Origin: Oscillospiraceae bacterium
GTDB lineage: Bacteria; Bacillota; Clostridia; Oscillospirales; Acutalibacteraceae
Direction: 5' to 3'
Assembly: GCA_015066405.1 (NCBI GenBank)
Contig: SVOM01000012.1
Coordinates: 1-41,836 of the forward strand
DNA: 41,836 nucleotides
This document shows, in pieces, positions 1 through 7,270 of this stretch. The notes below the pieces were generated by a model. It did no database searches. It was given only the letters and a program-made list of their open reading frames with translations, and was not told where the DNA came from. A program made the position numbers and the translations under genes. Positions within the stretch are counted from its first letter, which is position 1, and each line of letters starts with the position of its first letter.

Positions 1-139
1 TGAAATCGTCTGCGACGATGAAATCCAACTTCGTTGGATGAAATCCGCCTCGACGGCGGATGGGTGGATTTAATTTCATCTGCGAAGCAGATTTCATCCG
101 AGCGGAGTGAGGATTTCATCGCGCTTGCGCGATTTCATT
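1..139. repeat. Array of short palindromes separated by GAA or TTC
   Basis: Six palindromes follow each other, each opening with ATC and closing with GAT: 5-19, 23-39, 43-61, 78-92, 96-114 (imperfect) and 118-133. The stem sequence differs in every unit, but the joints are constant. The first three units are joined by GAA, giving GATGAAATC. The last three are joined by TTC, giving GATTTCATC. The polarity flips at the AT-rich centre 62-77, so the array is itself a loose inverted repeat. It probably continues upstream of the window. Its last TTC joint abuts the -35 box of the following gene. It is not a CRISPR array, because the constant part is too short and the variable part is palindromic. 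Confidence 0.85.
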
Positions 140-166
140 GAAAAGTTTGCAAATGTGTGGTACAAT
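138..166 (+). promoter_or_regulatory. Sigma-A promoter of the four-helix-bundle gene
   Basis: TTGAAA at 138-143 and TACAAT at 161-166 are separated by 17 bases. The -35 box touches the end of the palindrome array, so array structure or anything bound to it could affect transcription. Confidence 0.75.
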
Positions 167-187
167 CGGAGTAAATGAGGTGATAGT

Positions 188-535
188 ATGGCTGAAAACA
201 AACTTGCTGATATGTCAACAGAATTTGCGATTCAAATCTTAAAATTGACCGATAGCATCAAAGGACACTATTCCTTGTCTAATCAACTTGAGCGAAGTGG
301 CACAAGCATCGGCGCAAATATTCGTGAGGCAAAATATGCGCACAGCCGTCCCGATTTTATCGCTAAATTGCAGATTGCTTTGAAAGAATGCTACGAAACA
401 GAATACTGGATTGAAATCGCACAAAAAGCGAGCATTATCTCTGATGATGTCGCAAAAACTGTATTGCACGATTGCGGATCGATTCGCAGAATACTCATCT
501 CCTCCATCAACACCGCAAAGGAGAATGGGAAATGA
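188..535 (+). CDS. Four-helix-bundle protein (TIGR02436 / Avd-like family)
   Basis: A 115-residue, almost entirely helical protein of the four-helix-bundle family known from 23S rRNA intervening sequences and related to the Avd accessory protein of diversity-generating retroelements. The family core is visible: QLERSGTSIGANIREA at about residues 33-48, then DFIAKLQIALKE and ETEYWIEIA. Family proteins form basic oligomeric barrels; their cellular role when encoded outside rRNA or retroelements is unknown. GAGGTGA precedes the ATG at 188. There is no reverse transcriptase or variable repeat nearby, so this is a stand-alone copy. Its stop overlaps the next start in ATGA (532-535), implying translational coupling. 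The palindrome array directly upstream is the striking context. Family assignment is confident, function is not. Confidence 0.88.
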   Translation: MAENKLADMSTEFAIQILKLTDSIKGHYSLSNQLERSGTSIGANIREAKYAHSRPDFIAKLQIALKECYETEYWIEIAQKASIISDDVAKTVLHDCGSIRRILISSINTAKENGK

Positions 536-870
536 TTGGCCCCATTGTTACGGTAACCGTTGACAGACCACTTGGAAGTTTTCATCCTGAGCATCCGGAT
601 ATACATTATCCTATAAACTATGGCTATATTAAAGGAACAATGGCGGCAGATGGCGAAGAAGAGGACGCTTATATTTTAGGCGTGAATGGGCCTGTTTCTG
701 AATTTACTGGAAGAATTATAGCGATTATCAATCGTGAGAATGATATAGAGCATAAATGGGTAGTCGCACCGGAGGGTATAACTTTCACACGGGAAGAGAT
801 TGCAGAATTAACGTATTTTCAAGAACGATATTTTAAGTCGAAAATCTCTTTGCTGTATAAACAACTTTAA
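532..870 (+). CDS. Short inorganic-pyrophosphatase-like protein
   Basis: A 112-residue protein that I match to short Firmicute proteins annotated as inorganic pyrophosphatase. It has VTVTVDRPLGS near the N-terminus, YPINYGYIKG, and an acidic stretch DGEEEDAYILG that resembles the metal-binding signature of family I pyrophosphatases with one Asp replaced by Glu. At about 112 residues it is much shorter than classical enzymes of about 175, so hydrolysis of pyrophosphate is a family-based inference. An upstream in-frame ATG at 472 is rejected: AAAGGAG at 517-523 is well placed for the ATG at 532, and homology begins there. It overlaps the four-helix-bundle gene by four bases (ATGA), so the two are probably translated together. 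Confidence 0.7.
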   Translation: MIGPIVTVTVDRPLGSFHPEHPDIHYPINYGYIKGTMAADGEEEDAYILGVNGPVSEFTGRIIAIINRENDIEHKWVVAPEGITFTREEIAELTYFQERYFKSKISLLYKQL

Positions 871-975
871 CTTGGTGTACTTTTGCTTACTTTTACCTCA
901 ATTCTGCTCCGTTTAGGTAGTCTTTTATAATTACATTAAATTTTCTAATACTAAAATCATTGAAAGGAAAATTAT

Positions 976-1539
976 ATGAAACATAAATTTAATTTAAAAA
1001 AGGTTTTGACGCTCTTTAGTGTTTTCTTTAAAATCGGTGCCTTTACCTTTGGCGGCGGTTATGCTATGATTCCGCTGATTCAAAAGGAAGTATCTGAGAA
1101 CCGCAAATGGATAACCGAAGAAGAAATACTTGATGTGTTTGCAATTGCTGAATCTACCCCTGGCCCTATCGCAATTAACTCAGCCACATTTATCGGCTAC
1201 AAAATTGCAGGTTTTTGGGGTTCGTTCTTTGCAACATTCGGTGTAGTTCTTCCGTCATTTATAATTATATCTCTCATTTCCTTAATTCTAACCGAATTTC
1301 AAGATATCAAGGCGGTACAATATGCGTTTTTTGGCATCCGTGCGGGCGTTTTGGCTTTAATTATCAAGGCGTTTTGGAGTATGGCGAAGGTGTGTCCCAA
1401 AAAGACAATTTCCTATATATTGGCGGCACTTGCCTTCATCTTGGCGGCCGTGTTTAATGTAGATGTTTTAATAGTTATAATCGGTTGCGCAGTTATAGGT
1501 CTTGTGTCCTCGCTGATAGCAGAAAGGAGAATTAAATAA
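976..1539 (+). CDS. chrA: Chromate transporter (CHR family), first short subunit
   Basis: A 187-residue hydrophobic protein of the CHR (chromate ion transporter) family, single-domain form. The signature FKIGAFTFGGGYAMIPLIQKEV lies at residues 17-38, followed by ESTPGPIAINSATFIGYK. About five to six membrane helices are apparent. Short CHR proteins occur as tandem pairs that are thought to assemble into a heterodimer corresponding to one long ChrA; the pair here fits that pattern. GAAAGG precedes the ATG. The stop overlaps the next start in TAATG. The substrate in vivo may be chromate, sulfate or another oxyanion; the sequence cannot tell. Confidence 0.85.
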   Translation: MKHKFNLKKVLTLFSVFFKIGAFTFGGGYAMIPLIQKEVSENRKWITEEEILDVFAIAESTPGPIAINSATFIGYKIAGFWGSFFATFGVVLPSFIIISLISLILTEFQDIKAVQYAFFGIRAGVLALIIKAFWSMAKVCPKKTISYILAALAFILAAVFNVDVLIVIIGCAVIGLVSSLIAERRIK

Positions 1540-2105
1540 TGATTTTTCTCCAATTATTTATTACTTTTTTCAAAATCGGCTTATTTACCATCGGTGGCGG
1601 CTATGCAATGTTACCGCTTATACAGTCAGAGATTGAGCGTCTTGGATGGCTTACTAACACCGAACTTGTAAATTTTATTGCTGTTAGTGAAAGCACACCC
1701 GGTCCGTTTGCCATTAACATATCTACTTATGTTGGCACACAGATGGGTGGACTGCTCGGCGGTATATGCGCGACTCTCGGAGTTGTAATGCCATCGTTTA
1801 TAATCATACTGATTATTGCAGCATTTTTTGAGCGTTTCAAAGACAACAAATACGTTGTCGGCTGTATGTCGGGCTTAAAGCCTGCAGTTATTGGTCTTAT
1901 CGGCTCGGCAGTCGTGTCCATCGGTGCTACTGTGTTCTTCCCCGCCGCCGTATCGCTTTCAGTATTTACAACCCCACAATTCTATATTTCATTAGTTCTA
2001 TTTTTAAGTATGACCGTTTTAGCACTTAAAAAAGTTCATCCGATAATTATTATATGCATCTCGGCAGTCGTGGGAATTATCGCAGGATTTATTCTTAAAA
2101 TGTAG
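1539..2105 (+). CDS. chrA: Chromate transporter (CHR family), second short subunit
   Basis: A 188-residue paralogue of the preceding gene with the same CHR hallmarks: FKIGLFTIGGGYAMLPL near the N-terminus and ESTPGPFAINISTYVG at about residues 48-63, then several hydrophobic helices up to the C-terminus. It starts on the ATG that overlaps the upstream TAA (TAATG, 1537-1541), so translation of the two subunits is coupled and near-equal amounts are expected, as needed for a heterodimeric membrane transporter. GAAAGGAG at about 1523-1530 serves as its ribosome binding site inside the upstream gene. Confidence 0.85.
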   Translation: MIFLQLFITFFKIGLFTIGGGYAMLPLIQSEIERLGWLTNTELVNFIAVSESTPGPFAINISTYVGTQMGGLLGGICATLGVVMPSFIIILIIAAFFERFKDNKYVVGCMSGLKPAVIGLIGSAVVSIGATVFFPAAVSLSVFTTPQFYISLVLFLSMTVLALKKVHPIIIICISAVVGIIAGFILKM

Positions 2106-2114
2106 GTAAACAAA

Positions 2115-3053
2115 ATGAAATTATTTTGGATTTTATTTTCCATTATTATAATTCTCGTTTTCGCATTTTTTATGATTTCATATATCTGCTTTCGTATGGC
2201 ATTTTATGTATCAAAAAAGCAAAAGGAGTTAAATAATAATACCGCATTGCCAAAGGGTAAAGAATACGAGCCGTATTACGAAAAAATCTTGGAATATGCG
2301 GGCGAAACAGCACAAATTCCACATACCGAGTTTTGTATAACATCGTTTGATGGTTTAAAACTGTACGGCAAATATTATGAGTGTAATTCAAATGCACCGA
2401 TAGAGCTTATGTTTCACGGCTACCGCGGAAAAGCCGAGCGTGATTTGGCAGGTGGCGTTCAACGCTGCTTTAAGCTTGGCCGAAATGCTTTGATAGTAGA
2501 CCAACGTTGCAGTGGTAAAAGTGAAGGTAATGTTATCACATTTGGCATAAAGGAACACAGGGACTGTCTTGCTTGGGTTGATTTCATGCTACGGCACTTT
2601 GGCGATGATGTAAAAATTATTCTTACGGGAATTTCAATGGGTGCCACAACTGTACTTATTGCGGGTGGTAGTCCACTTCCTAAAAATGTTATAGGAATCT
2701 TAGCCGACTGCGGTTTTAGTTCTGCAAAAGAGATAATAAAGCGTGTCATAAAAAAGATGCACTTGCCCGCAAAACTCGCATTTTTCTTTGTGAACATTGG
2801 TGCTAAAATTTATGGAAAATTTGATATAGAAGAAATAACTGCCGAGCAAGCTTTAAAAAGATGCACCGTTCCCGTTATATTTTTCCACGGAGAAGATGAT
2901 GATTTTGTGCCTTGTGAAATGAGCCAAAAAAATTTCGATGCCTGTGCTTCTAAAAAACTAATAATAACCGTTAAGGGTGCTGGACACGGACTGAGTTTCT
3001 TGACCGAACCCGAAAGATACTATGATAATCTAAACGAGTTTTTTGTTAAATAA
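2115..3053 (+). CDS. Membrane-anchored alpha/beta hydrolase
   Basis: A 312-residue protein with an N-terminal membrane helix (about residues 4-28) and an alpha/beta-hydrolase domain. The oxyanion-side motif FHGYRG is at 110-115. The nucleophile elbow GISMG gives Ser174. An acidic cluster at 261-263 (HGEDDDFVP) holds the catalytic Asp, and GAGHG gives His291. It resembles the broad group of Firmicute hydrolases annotated as esterase, dienelactone hydrolase or prolyl-peptidase-like; the substrate is unknown. It begins nine bases after the chromate transporter pair and ends at a strong bidirectional terminator, so it is probably the last gene of that operon. Confidence 0.85.
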   Translation: MKLFWILFSIIIILVFAFFMISYICFRMAFYVSKKQKELNNNTALPKGKEYEPYYEKILEYAGETAQIPHTEFCITSFDGLKLYGKYYECNSNAPIELMFHGYRGKAERDLAGGVQRCFKLGRNALIVDQRCSGKSEGNVITFGIKEHRDCLAWVDFMLRHFGDDVKIILTGISMGATTVLIAGGSPLPKNVIGILADCGFSSAKEIIKRVIKKMHLPAKLAFFFVNIGAKIYGKFDIEEITAEQALKRCTVPVIFFHGEDDDFVPCEMSQKNFDACASKKLIITVKGAGHGLSFLTEPERYYDNLNEFFVK

Positions 3054-3079
3054 TTTTTTAAATTTTAACCATATCAAAA

Positions 3080-3113
3080 AAACAAAGCACCGTTTTTGCG
3101 GTGCTTTGTTTTT
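3080..3113. terminator. Bidirectional intrinsic terminator
   Basis: A 13-bp stem (3080-3092 with 3099-3111), loop 3093-3098, flanked by A and T runs on both sides. It separates the convergent hydrolase (+) and RDD-protein (-) genes. Confidence 0.9.
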
Positions 3114-3138
3114 ATGTTATCACTACAAAATATATCGC

Positions 3139-3570
3139 TTACAAACGAATTTTATGTATTCTTTTTCGTCTTACGACTTGCGTTTTTGCGATTGAATCGC
3201 CCAATCGTTTGCCATTATTTACCAAAACGACTATTCCTTCTATCTGTACAATTACAAAAGTAATATTTCTCAAAATCAATTTGCCAAAAGATGCAGTTTC
3301 ACCTGTTTCTGAGTTTTGGATTGACAATCCACAAATAAGCTTACCTAAACTCCTTCTTCCAAATAGGCAATCCTTAAATAAGCAATACAGCGATAACCAT
3401 GAAAGTCCTAACAGGAATCCTGCCGATGTAAACATTTTGATGCTCGGGTAGAGCAGATATTCAGGATCACTTCCCGGTCCGTAGAACATAAATGCCATAG
3501 CAACACCGAACATAATGTTCCAGTCAATTACAAATGCCAAAAATCTTCGAATAAGAAGTTTAAAATCCAT
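3139..3570 (-). CDS. RDD family membrane protein
   Basis: A 143-residue integral membrane protein. The N-terminal RRFLAFVIDW (residues 8-17) is the Arg/Asp-rich RDD signature, followed by a first helix, a second helix around residues 50-65, then the typical SLGKLICGLSI segment and a third helix near EGIVVLVN. RDD proteins are small polytopic membrane proteins of poorly defined function, some linked to ion or osmolyte tolerance. The ATG at 3570 is preceded by AAGGAG. It is transcribed alone from a good promoter (3595-3623) and ends at the shared terminator. Confidence 0.85.
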   Translation of the reverse strand: MDFKLLIRRFLAFVIDWNIMFGVAMAFMFYGPGSDPEYLLYPSIKMFTSAGFLLGLSWLSLYCLFKDCLFGRRSLGKLICGLSIQNSETGETASFGKLILRNITFVIVQIEGIVVLVNNGKRLGDSIAKTQVVRRKRIHKIRL

Positions 3571-3594
3571 ATTATTACTCCTTCCTCTTTATGA

Positions 3595-3623
3595 ATTATA
3601 CCATGAATCCGCGAACATTTCAA
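3595..3623 (-). promoter_or_regulatory. Sigma-A promoter of the RDD gene
   Basis: On the minus strand, TTGAAA (3623-3618) and TATAAT (3600-3595) are separated by 17 bases; TGG in front of the -10 box adds an extended -10 element. Confidence 0.8.
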
Positions 3624-3691
3624 GTGATTTAGTGGGCGAACCTCTTCGTATGTTGTAATAATATAAAATTCTTTTCGCCGAGGCAAAAAGC

Positions 3692-3790
3692 ACCTTACTT
3701 CTTCACTATTCACTATTACTTATTACTTGCCAAAATCGACAATCGACGATAGAGAATAGTGAAAAGTTAAGAGTGAAGAGGTAAAAAGTA
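3692..3790. repeat. Imperfect low-complexity inverted repeat
   Basis: The left part (about 3692-3730) is rich in CTTCACTATT-type words. The right part (about 3750-3790) carries the reverse complement (AATAGTG, GAGTGAAG). Together they could fold into a long imperfect hairpin. I see no coding frame and no transposase. It lies just downstream of tRNA-Trp in the transcription direction. Confidence 0.45.
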
Positions 3791-3825
3791 AAATCGACAA
3801 GCTTCTGTCGAAACTTGTCGATTTT
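3790..3825 (-). terminator. Terminator downstream of tRNA-Trp
   Basis: A perfect 12-bp stem (3790-3801 with 3814-3825) starts at the CCA end of tRNA-Trp and is followed on the minus strand by ACTTTTTACC, fitting an intrinsic terminator for the tRNA transcript. Confidence 0.75.
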
Positions 3826-3900
3826 GGCAGGGGCAGAAGGGATCGAACCCTCGGCACTCGGTTTTGGAGACCGATGCTCTACCAGCTGAGCTATACCCCT
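3825..3900 (-). tRNA. tRNA-Trp (anticodon CCA)
   Basis: A full cloverleaf: acceptor AGGGGTA (3900-3894) pairs with TGCCCCT (3835-3829), D arm TAGCTCAGCTGGTAGAGCA, anticodon loop CTCCAAA with anticodon CCA, and T arm with GGTTCGATCC. The discriminator is G and the CCA end is encoded (3827-3825). It decodes UGG as tryptophan. It lies downstream of the CAT tRNA in the same orientation and probably shares its promoter. Confidence 0.95.
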
Positions 3901-3922
3901 ATATTCATTTTTAACAATTTTT

Positions 3923-4104
3923 GCTAACACTGGTGGACCAGCAGTTTCGACTTGAAAAAGTTTCCGGTGGAAAGTTTTTCACACGAATGTCCCTGCCGCA
4001 GAAAACGAGCGTTATGCGAAGTTTGATGCGTAACATTAACTGCCACAGAGATTTACTTTGACTACTGTACCCGTATTTATACGCTAACACTGGTGGACCA
4101 GCAG
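3923..4104. repeat. 22-bp direct repeat of a tRNA 3' end flanking 138 bp
   Basis: Positions 3923-3944 and 4083-4104 are identical over 22 bases. The second copy is the 3' end of the CAT tRNA plus its first downstream bases; the first is an isolated copy with no tRNA around it. The 138 bp between them (3945-4082) contain no recognisable gene. Duplicated tRNA 3' ends are the usual mark of integrase-mediated insertion, so this may be a small remnant between att-like sites. A collapsed tandem tRNA duplication is the alternative. Confidence 0.7.
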
Positions 4105-4167
4105 GGACTCGAACCCCGGACCAACCGGTTATGAGCCGGTTGCTCTAACCAACTGAGCTACTGGTCC
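4091..4167 (-). tRNA. tRNA with anticodon CAT (elongator Met or Ile2)
   Basis: A full cloverleaf of 77 bases including an encoded CCA: acceptor GGACCAG (4167-4161) pairs with CTGGTCC (4101-4095), D arm TAGCTCAGTTGGTTAGAGC, anticodon loop CTCATAA, T arm GGGTTCGAGTCC. The normal first acceptor pair and the anticodon-stem sequence argue against initiator tRNA. Elongator Met and lysidine-modified Ile2 cannot be separated by eye. A strong promoter lies just upstream (4183-4210). Its 3' end is duplicated at 3923-3944. Confidence 0.92.
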
Positions 4168-4182
4168 GTGTCAGCAAGAATT

Positions 4183-4210
4183 ATTATACCATAATTTTTA
4201 TCATTGTCAA
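4183..4210 (-). promoter_or_regulatory. Sigma-A promoter of the tRNA pair
   Basis: On the minus strand, consensus TTGACA (4210-4205) and consensus TATAAT (4188-4183) with a 16-base spacer and TGG before the -10 box. It is the closest match to consensus in the window, as expected for stable RNA. Confidence 0.85.
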
Positions 4211-4241
4211 TACAATATTTTTCATATTTTTAATAAATTTG

Positions 4242-4270
4242 TTGCAGTAAGCGGCGAAATATGGTATTAT
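4242..4270 (+). promoter_or_regulatory. Sigma-A promoter of the murI operon
   Basis: TTGCAG (4242-4247) and TATTAT (4265-4270) with a 17-base spacer and a TGG extended -10 element, about 38 bases before the murI start. Confidence 0.75.
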
Positions 4271-4308
4271 AAATTGAATTTGTATGTTTTGAAAGGAGTT
4301 GCATCATA

Positions 4309-5127
4309 ATGGCTGATTCACGCCCCATCGGTATTTTCGATTCAGGACTTGGCGGGCTTACTGTTATGAAGGAAATTGCCAAAAAACTTCCAAACGAAAA
4401 CATAATATATTTCGGAGACACAGGACGTGTACCTTATGGGACTCGAAGCCGTGAAACCATAAAAAAATATGCTGTTCAAGATGAGAAATTTTTATTACTC
4501 AATGATGTTAAAATTATCATAGCTGCTTGCGGTACAGTTTCCGCCGTTGCAGCCGATACGGGAGACTCTCTCCCCGTTCCGTTTTTTGAGGTTATTTCTT
4601 ATGCTGCAAAATCCGCTGTAGAAGCTACTAAAAATGGCAAAATAGGTGTTTTAGGCACTCCTGCCACCATCAGCAGTGAAGCTCATAAAAAACGCATACT
4701 GTCCGTTATGCCAAACGCCGAAATAACGGCGGTTAGTTGCCCATTATTTGTACCGCTTGTTGAAGAAGGTTGGATAAATGCTGACAATATGGCGGTTTAC
4801 GATACTGCAAGGCGTTACCTTGAGCCACTAAAAGCGGCAAACGTTGATACTCTCATTTTAGGCTGCACCCACTACCCTCTTTTAAGTGATGTAATTCAAA
4901 AGATTATGGGGGCAAATGTTACACTTATCAACATGGGAACTGCAACGGCCGATGCGGTTAAAAACTACCTTACTGAGAATAATATGTTGTCGGGCGCCAA
5001 CAATAATGGCACCAACAAATTCTTTGTTAGCGATATGACCAATTCCTTTGAAAAAACTGCCGAAATGCTACTCGGCAAAAAAATTGACAGCAACAACACA
5101 GAACAGGTGGATATTGATAAAATATGA
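4309..5127 (+). CDS. murI: Glutamate racemase
   Basis: A 272-residue cofactor-independent racemase that makes D-glutamate for peptidoglycan. The N-terminal IGIFDSGLGGLTV and GDTGRVPYG are diagnostic. Two catalytic cysteines are present: Cys74 in ACGTVS and Cys186 in LGCTHYPLL. The first motif is normally ACNTAS, so the conserved Asn after the cysteine is Gly here; the cysteine is intact. GAAAGGAG precedes the ATG. It overlaps the next gene in ATGA (5124-5127) and leads an apparent murI-DUF1934-argS operon. Confidence 0.93.
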   Translation: MADSRPIGIFDSGLGGLTVMKEIAKKLPNENIIYFGDTGRVPYGTRSRETIKKYAVQDEKFLLLNDVKIIIAACGTVSAVAADTGDSLPVPFFEVISYAAKSAVEATKNGKIGVLGTPATISSEAHKKRILSVMPNAEITAVSCPLFVPLVEEGWINADNMAVYDTARRYLEPLKAANVDTLILGCTHYPLLSDVIQKIMGANVTLINMGTATADAVKNYLTENNMLSGANNNGTNKFFVSDMTNSFEKTAEMLLGKKIDSNNTEQVDIDKI

Positions 5128-5570
5128 AGGATGTTATTATTAACATTAAGGGCACACAATCAAATGATACCGACAGCGATGTCATTGAGTTTACCACGCT
5201 TGGAAAGTTCGGTGAGCGCGACGGAAAATATATGGTAGTATACGAAGAGAATCAAACGCTTGAGGGCTCTTTGATTAAAACAACACTTAAGACCGAAGAC
5301 AACCGCATTGTTATGAACAGAAGCGGTGCGATTGACAGCAAGCTTGTAATTGAAAAGGGCCGTAGAAACAGGTGTTTTTACTCCATCCCACAAGGCGAGC
5401 TCGTGCTTGGAATCTTTGGCGAAAGCATAACTAATAAATTAAATAAAAACGGCGGCGAGTTATCAATGTGTTATACAATAGACATTGATAACGGATTTTT
5501 AAGCCGAAACACAGTAGAAATATCAATAAAAGAGGTTGAAAACAGTGTCACAAATAGTAAATACTGCTAA
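5124..5570 (+). CDS. DUF1934 (YwiB-like) beta-barrel protein
   Basis: A 148-residue protein of the DUF1934 family (YwiB in Bacillus subtilis), predicted to form a small calycin-like beta barrel. Visible family features are the N-terminal VIINIKGTQ, alternating strand patterns throughout and the C-terminal stretch LSMCYTIDIDNGFLSRNTVEISI. No catalytic role is known. In Firmicutes this gene usually precedes argS, as here; it overlaps murI by four bases and runs into argS by about 26 bases. Confidence 0.85.
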   Translation: MKDVIINIKGTQSNDTDSDVIEFTTLGKFGERDGKYMVVYEENQTLEGSLIKTTLKTEDNRIVMNRSGAIDSKLVIEKGRRNRCFYSIPQGELVLGIFGESITNKLNKNGGELSMCYTIDIDNGFLSRNTVEISIKEVENSVTNSKYC

Positions 5571-7230
5571 GGAACAAATTAAAGAATGTATTATAGCTGC
5601 GGCAAAAAAGGCTATTCTCAATAATGAATTGCCCGAAGCCGAGCTTACCGATTTTATAATTGAGGTACCCGCAAACCGTGATCACGGCGACTATGCAGTT
5701 AACGCCGCTATGTCTTGGGCGAGAAATTTCCGCACGGCTCCCCGAAAAATTGCCGAAACCTTAATGGCTAACGCCGATTTTGAAAACACGTATATCGACC
5801 GCTATGAAATTGCGGGCCCCGGTTTTATCAACTTCTTTTTAGGCGATAATTATTATTCCGATATAGTTGCCGATATTGATAAATTGGGTGCGAAATATGG
5901 TAAAAGCAATTACGGCGAGAATAAGCGTGTTCTTGTTGAGTTTGTTTCAGCCAACCCAACAGGCCCTATGCACATCGGTAATGCGCGCGGCGGCGCTCTT
6001 GGCGACTGTCTTGCGGCCGTTTTGGATGCCGCAGGTTTTGAGGTAGAACGCGAGTTTTACATAAACGATGCGGGTAACCAAATCAACAAATTCGGTTTAT
6101 CACTTGACCTTAGATATAAGCAAATATTTGATAATAGTATAGAAATGCCCGAGGACTCCTATCACGGTGCCGATATTATCGCACACGCCACTGCTTTTGC
6201 CGATATTCACGCAGATAAATATTTATCTGCCACCGAAGAAGAACGCCGACAGGCGCTCGTGCAGTTTGCATTGCCTAAAAACATACAAGGTCTTCACGAT
6301 GACCTACTTAAATACCGCATCGAGTACAACACCTGGTTTAAGGAAAGCACTTTACACGAAAGCGGCGAGACAACAAGAATTATAGAACTGCTTAAAAAAA
6401 GTGGTCATACCTATGAAAAAGAAGATGCTTTGTGGTTTAAAGGCAGTGATTTTGGCGCCGAAGATTTTGTACTTGTGCGCTCAAATGGTGTACCGACCTA
6501 TGTTGTGCCCGATATTGCATACCACTACAACAAGCTTGTTACCCGAGGCTTTGATAAGGCCATTGATATTTTAGGTGCCGACCACCACGGCTATGTTCCG
6601 CGACTAAAAGCGGCGCTCACAGCACTTGGAGTTGATGCTAACCGCCTTGACGTTGTGCTTATGCAAATGGTACGCCTTGTGCGTGATGGCGAGGTTATAA
6701 AGGCATCTAAACGCTCTGGTAAAGCTATTACACTTGTAACACTGCTTGAAGAAGTTCCGATAGATGCGGCAAGATTCTTCTTTAACCTCCGTGAAGCCAA
6801 CAGCCACTTTGATTTTGACCTTGACTTAGCGGTTGAAGAATCAAGTCAAAACCCCGTATATTATGTTCAGTACGCGTACGCGAGAATTTGCAGTATTTTA
6901 AGAAATCTTGAAGCCGACGGAATCACGCTTGGCGAATGCACCGCGGATGACCTTAAATTACTGAACACTGCGGAAGAGCGCGAGCTTATAGTTCATTTAG
7001 CGGCATTAACTGAGGAAATTAAAACTGCCGCAAGGACCTACGACCCTGCTCGTATGACGCACTATGTAACCGAGCTTGCTACCAAGTTCCACAAATTCTA
7101 TAATGCCTGCCGTGTACGCGGTATTGAAGAAAATCTTATGCGGGCGCGTGTTATGCTCTGCCGTGATACAGCGGTAGTTATCAAAAATATTCTTTCGATG
7201 CTTAAAATTGACGCACCTGAGAGTATGTAA
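5545..7230 (+). CDS. argS: Arginyl-tRNA synthetase
   Basis: A class I synthetase of 561 residues that charges tRNA-Arg. The HIGH-type motif is PMHIGNARG (about residue 146), preceded by VSANPTGP. KASKRSG is the KMSKS-equivalent. The C-terminal DALR anticodon-binding domain ends with KFHKFYNACRV. The start is placed at GTG 5545: AGAGG (5531-5535) is nine bases upstream of it, whereas the in-frame TTG at 5536 touches that site and has no room for initiation. It is the last gene of the murI operon and ends at a strong terminator. Confidence 0.95.
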   Translation: MSQIVNTAKEQIKECIIAAAKKAILNNELPEAELTDFIIEVPANRDHGDYAVNAAMSWARNFRTAPRKIAETLMANADFENTYIDRYEIAGPGFINFFLGDNYYSDIVADIDKLGAKYGKSNYGENKRVLVEFVSANPTGPMHIGNARGGALGDCLAAVLDAAGFEVEREFYINDAGNQINKFGLSLDLRYKQIFDNSIEMPEDSYHGADIIAHATAFADIHADKYLSATEEERRQALVQFALPKNIQGLHDDLLKYRIEYNTWFKESTLHESGETTRIIELLKKSGHTYEKEDALWFKGSDFGAEDFVLVRSNGVPTYVVPDIAYHYNKLVTRGFDKAIDILGADHHGYVPRLKAALTALGVDANRLDVVLMQMVRLVRDGEVIKASKRSGKAITLVTLLEEVPIDAARFFFNLREANSHFDFDLDLAVEESSQNPVYYVQYAYARICSILRNLEADGITLGECTADDLKLLNTAEERELIVHLAALTEEIKTAARTYDPARMTHYVTELATKFHKFYNACRVRGIEENLMRARVMLCRDTAVVIKNILSMLKIDAPESM

Positions 7231-7237
7231 AAAAATT

Positions 7238-7270
7238 ACACCACACTGCAAAACAGTGTGGTGTTTTTTA
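7238..7270. terminator. Bidirectional intrinsic terminator after argS
   Basis: An 11-bp perfect stem (7238-7248 with 7254-7264), 5-base loop and flanking A/T runs, between the convergent argS and DUF2156-GNAT genes. Confidence 0.92.

Noticed and set aside
1..139. CRISPR array
   Set aside because: Constant parts are only 3-9 bases, the variable parts are palindromes, and no cas genes are present.
188..535. Part of a diversity-generating retroelement
   Set aside because: The protein is Avd-like, but no reverse transcriptase or template/variable repeat pair is seen nearby; the window edge at position 1 limits this.
3706..3930. A 74-residue minus-strand frame containing GIAQLVEHRSPKPSAEGSIP
   Set aside because: It is the well-known false translation of a tRNA gene; it covers tRNA-Trp.
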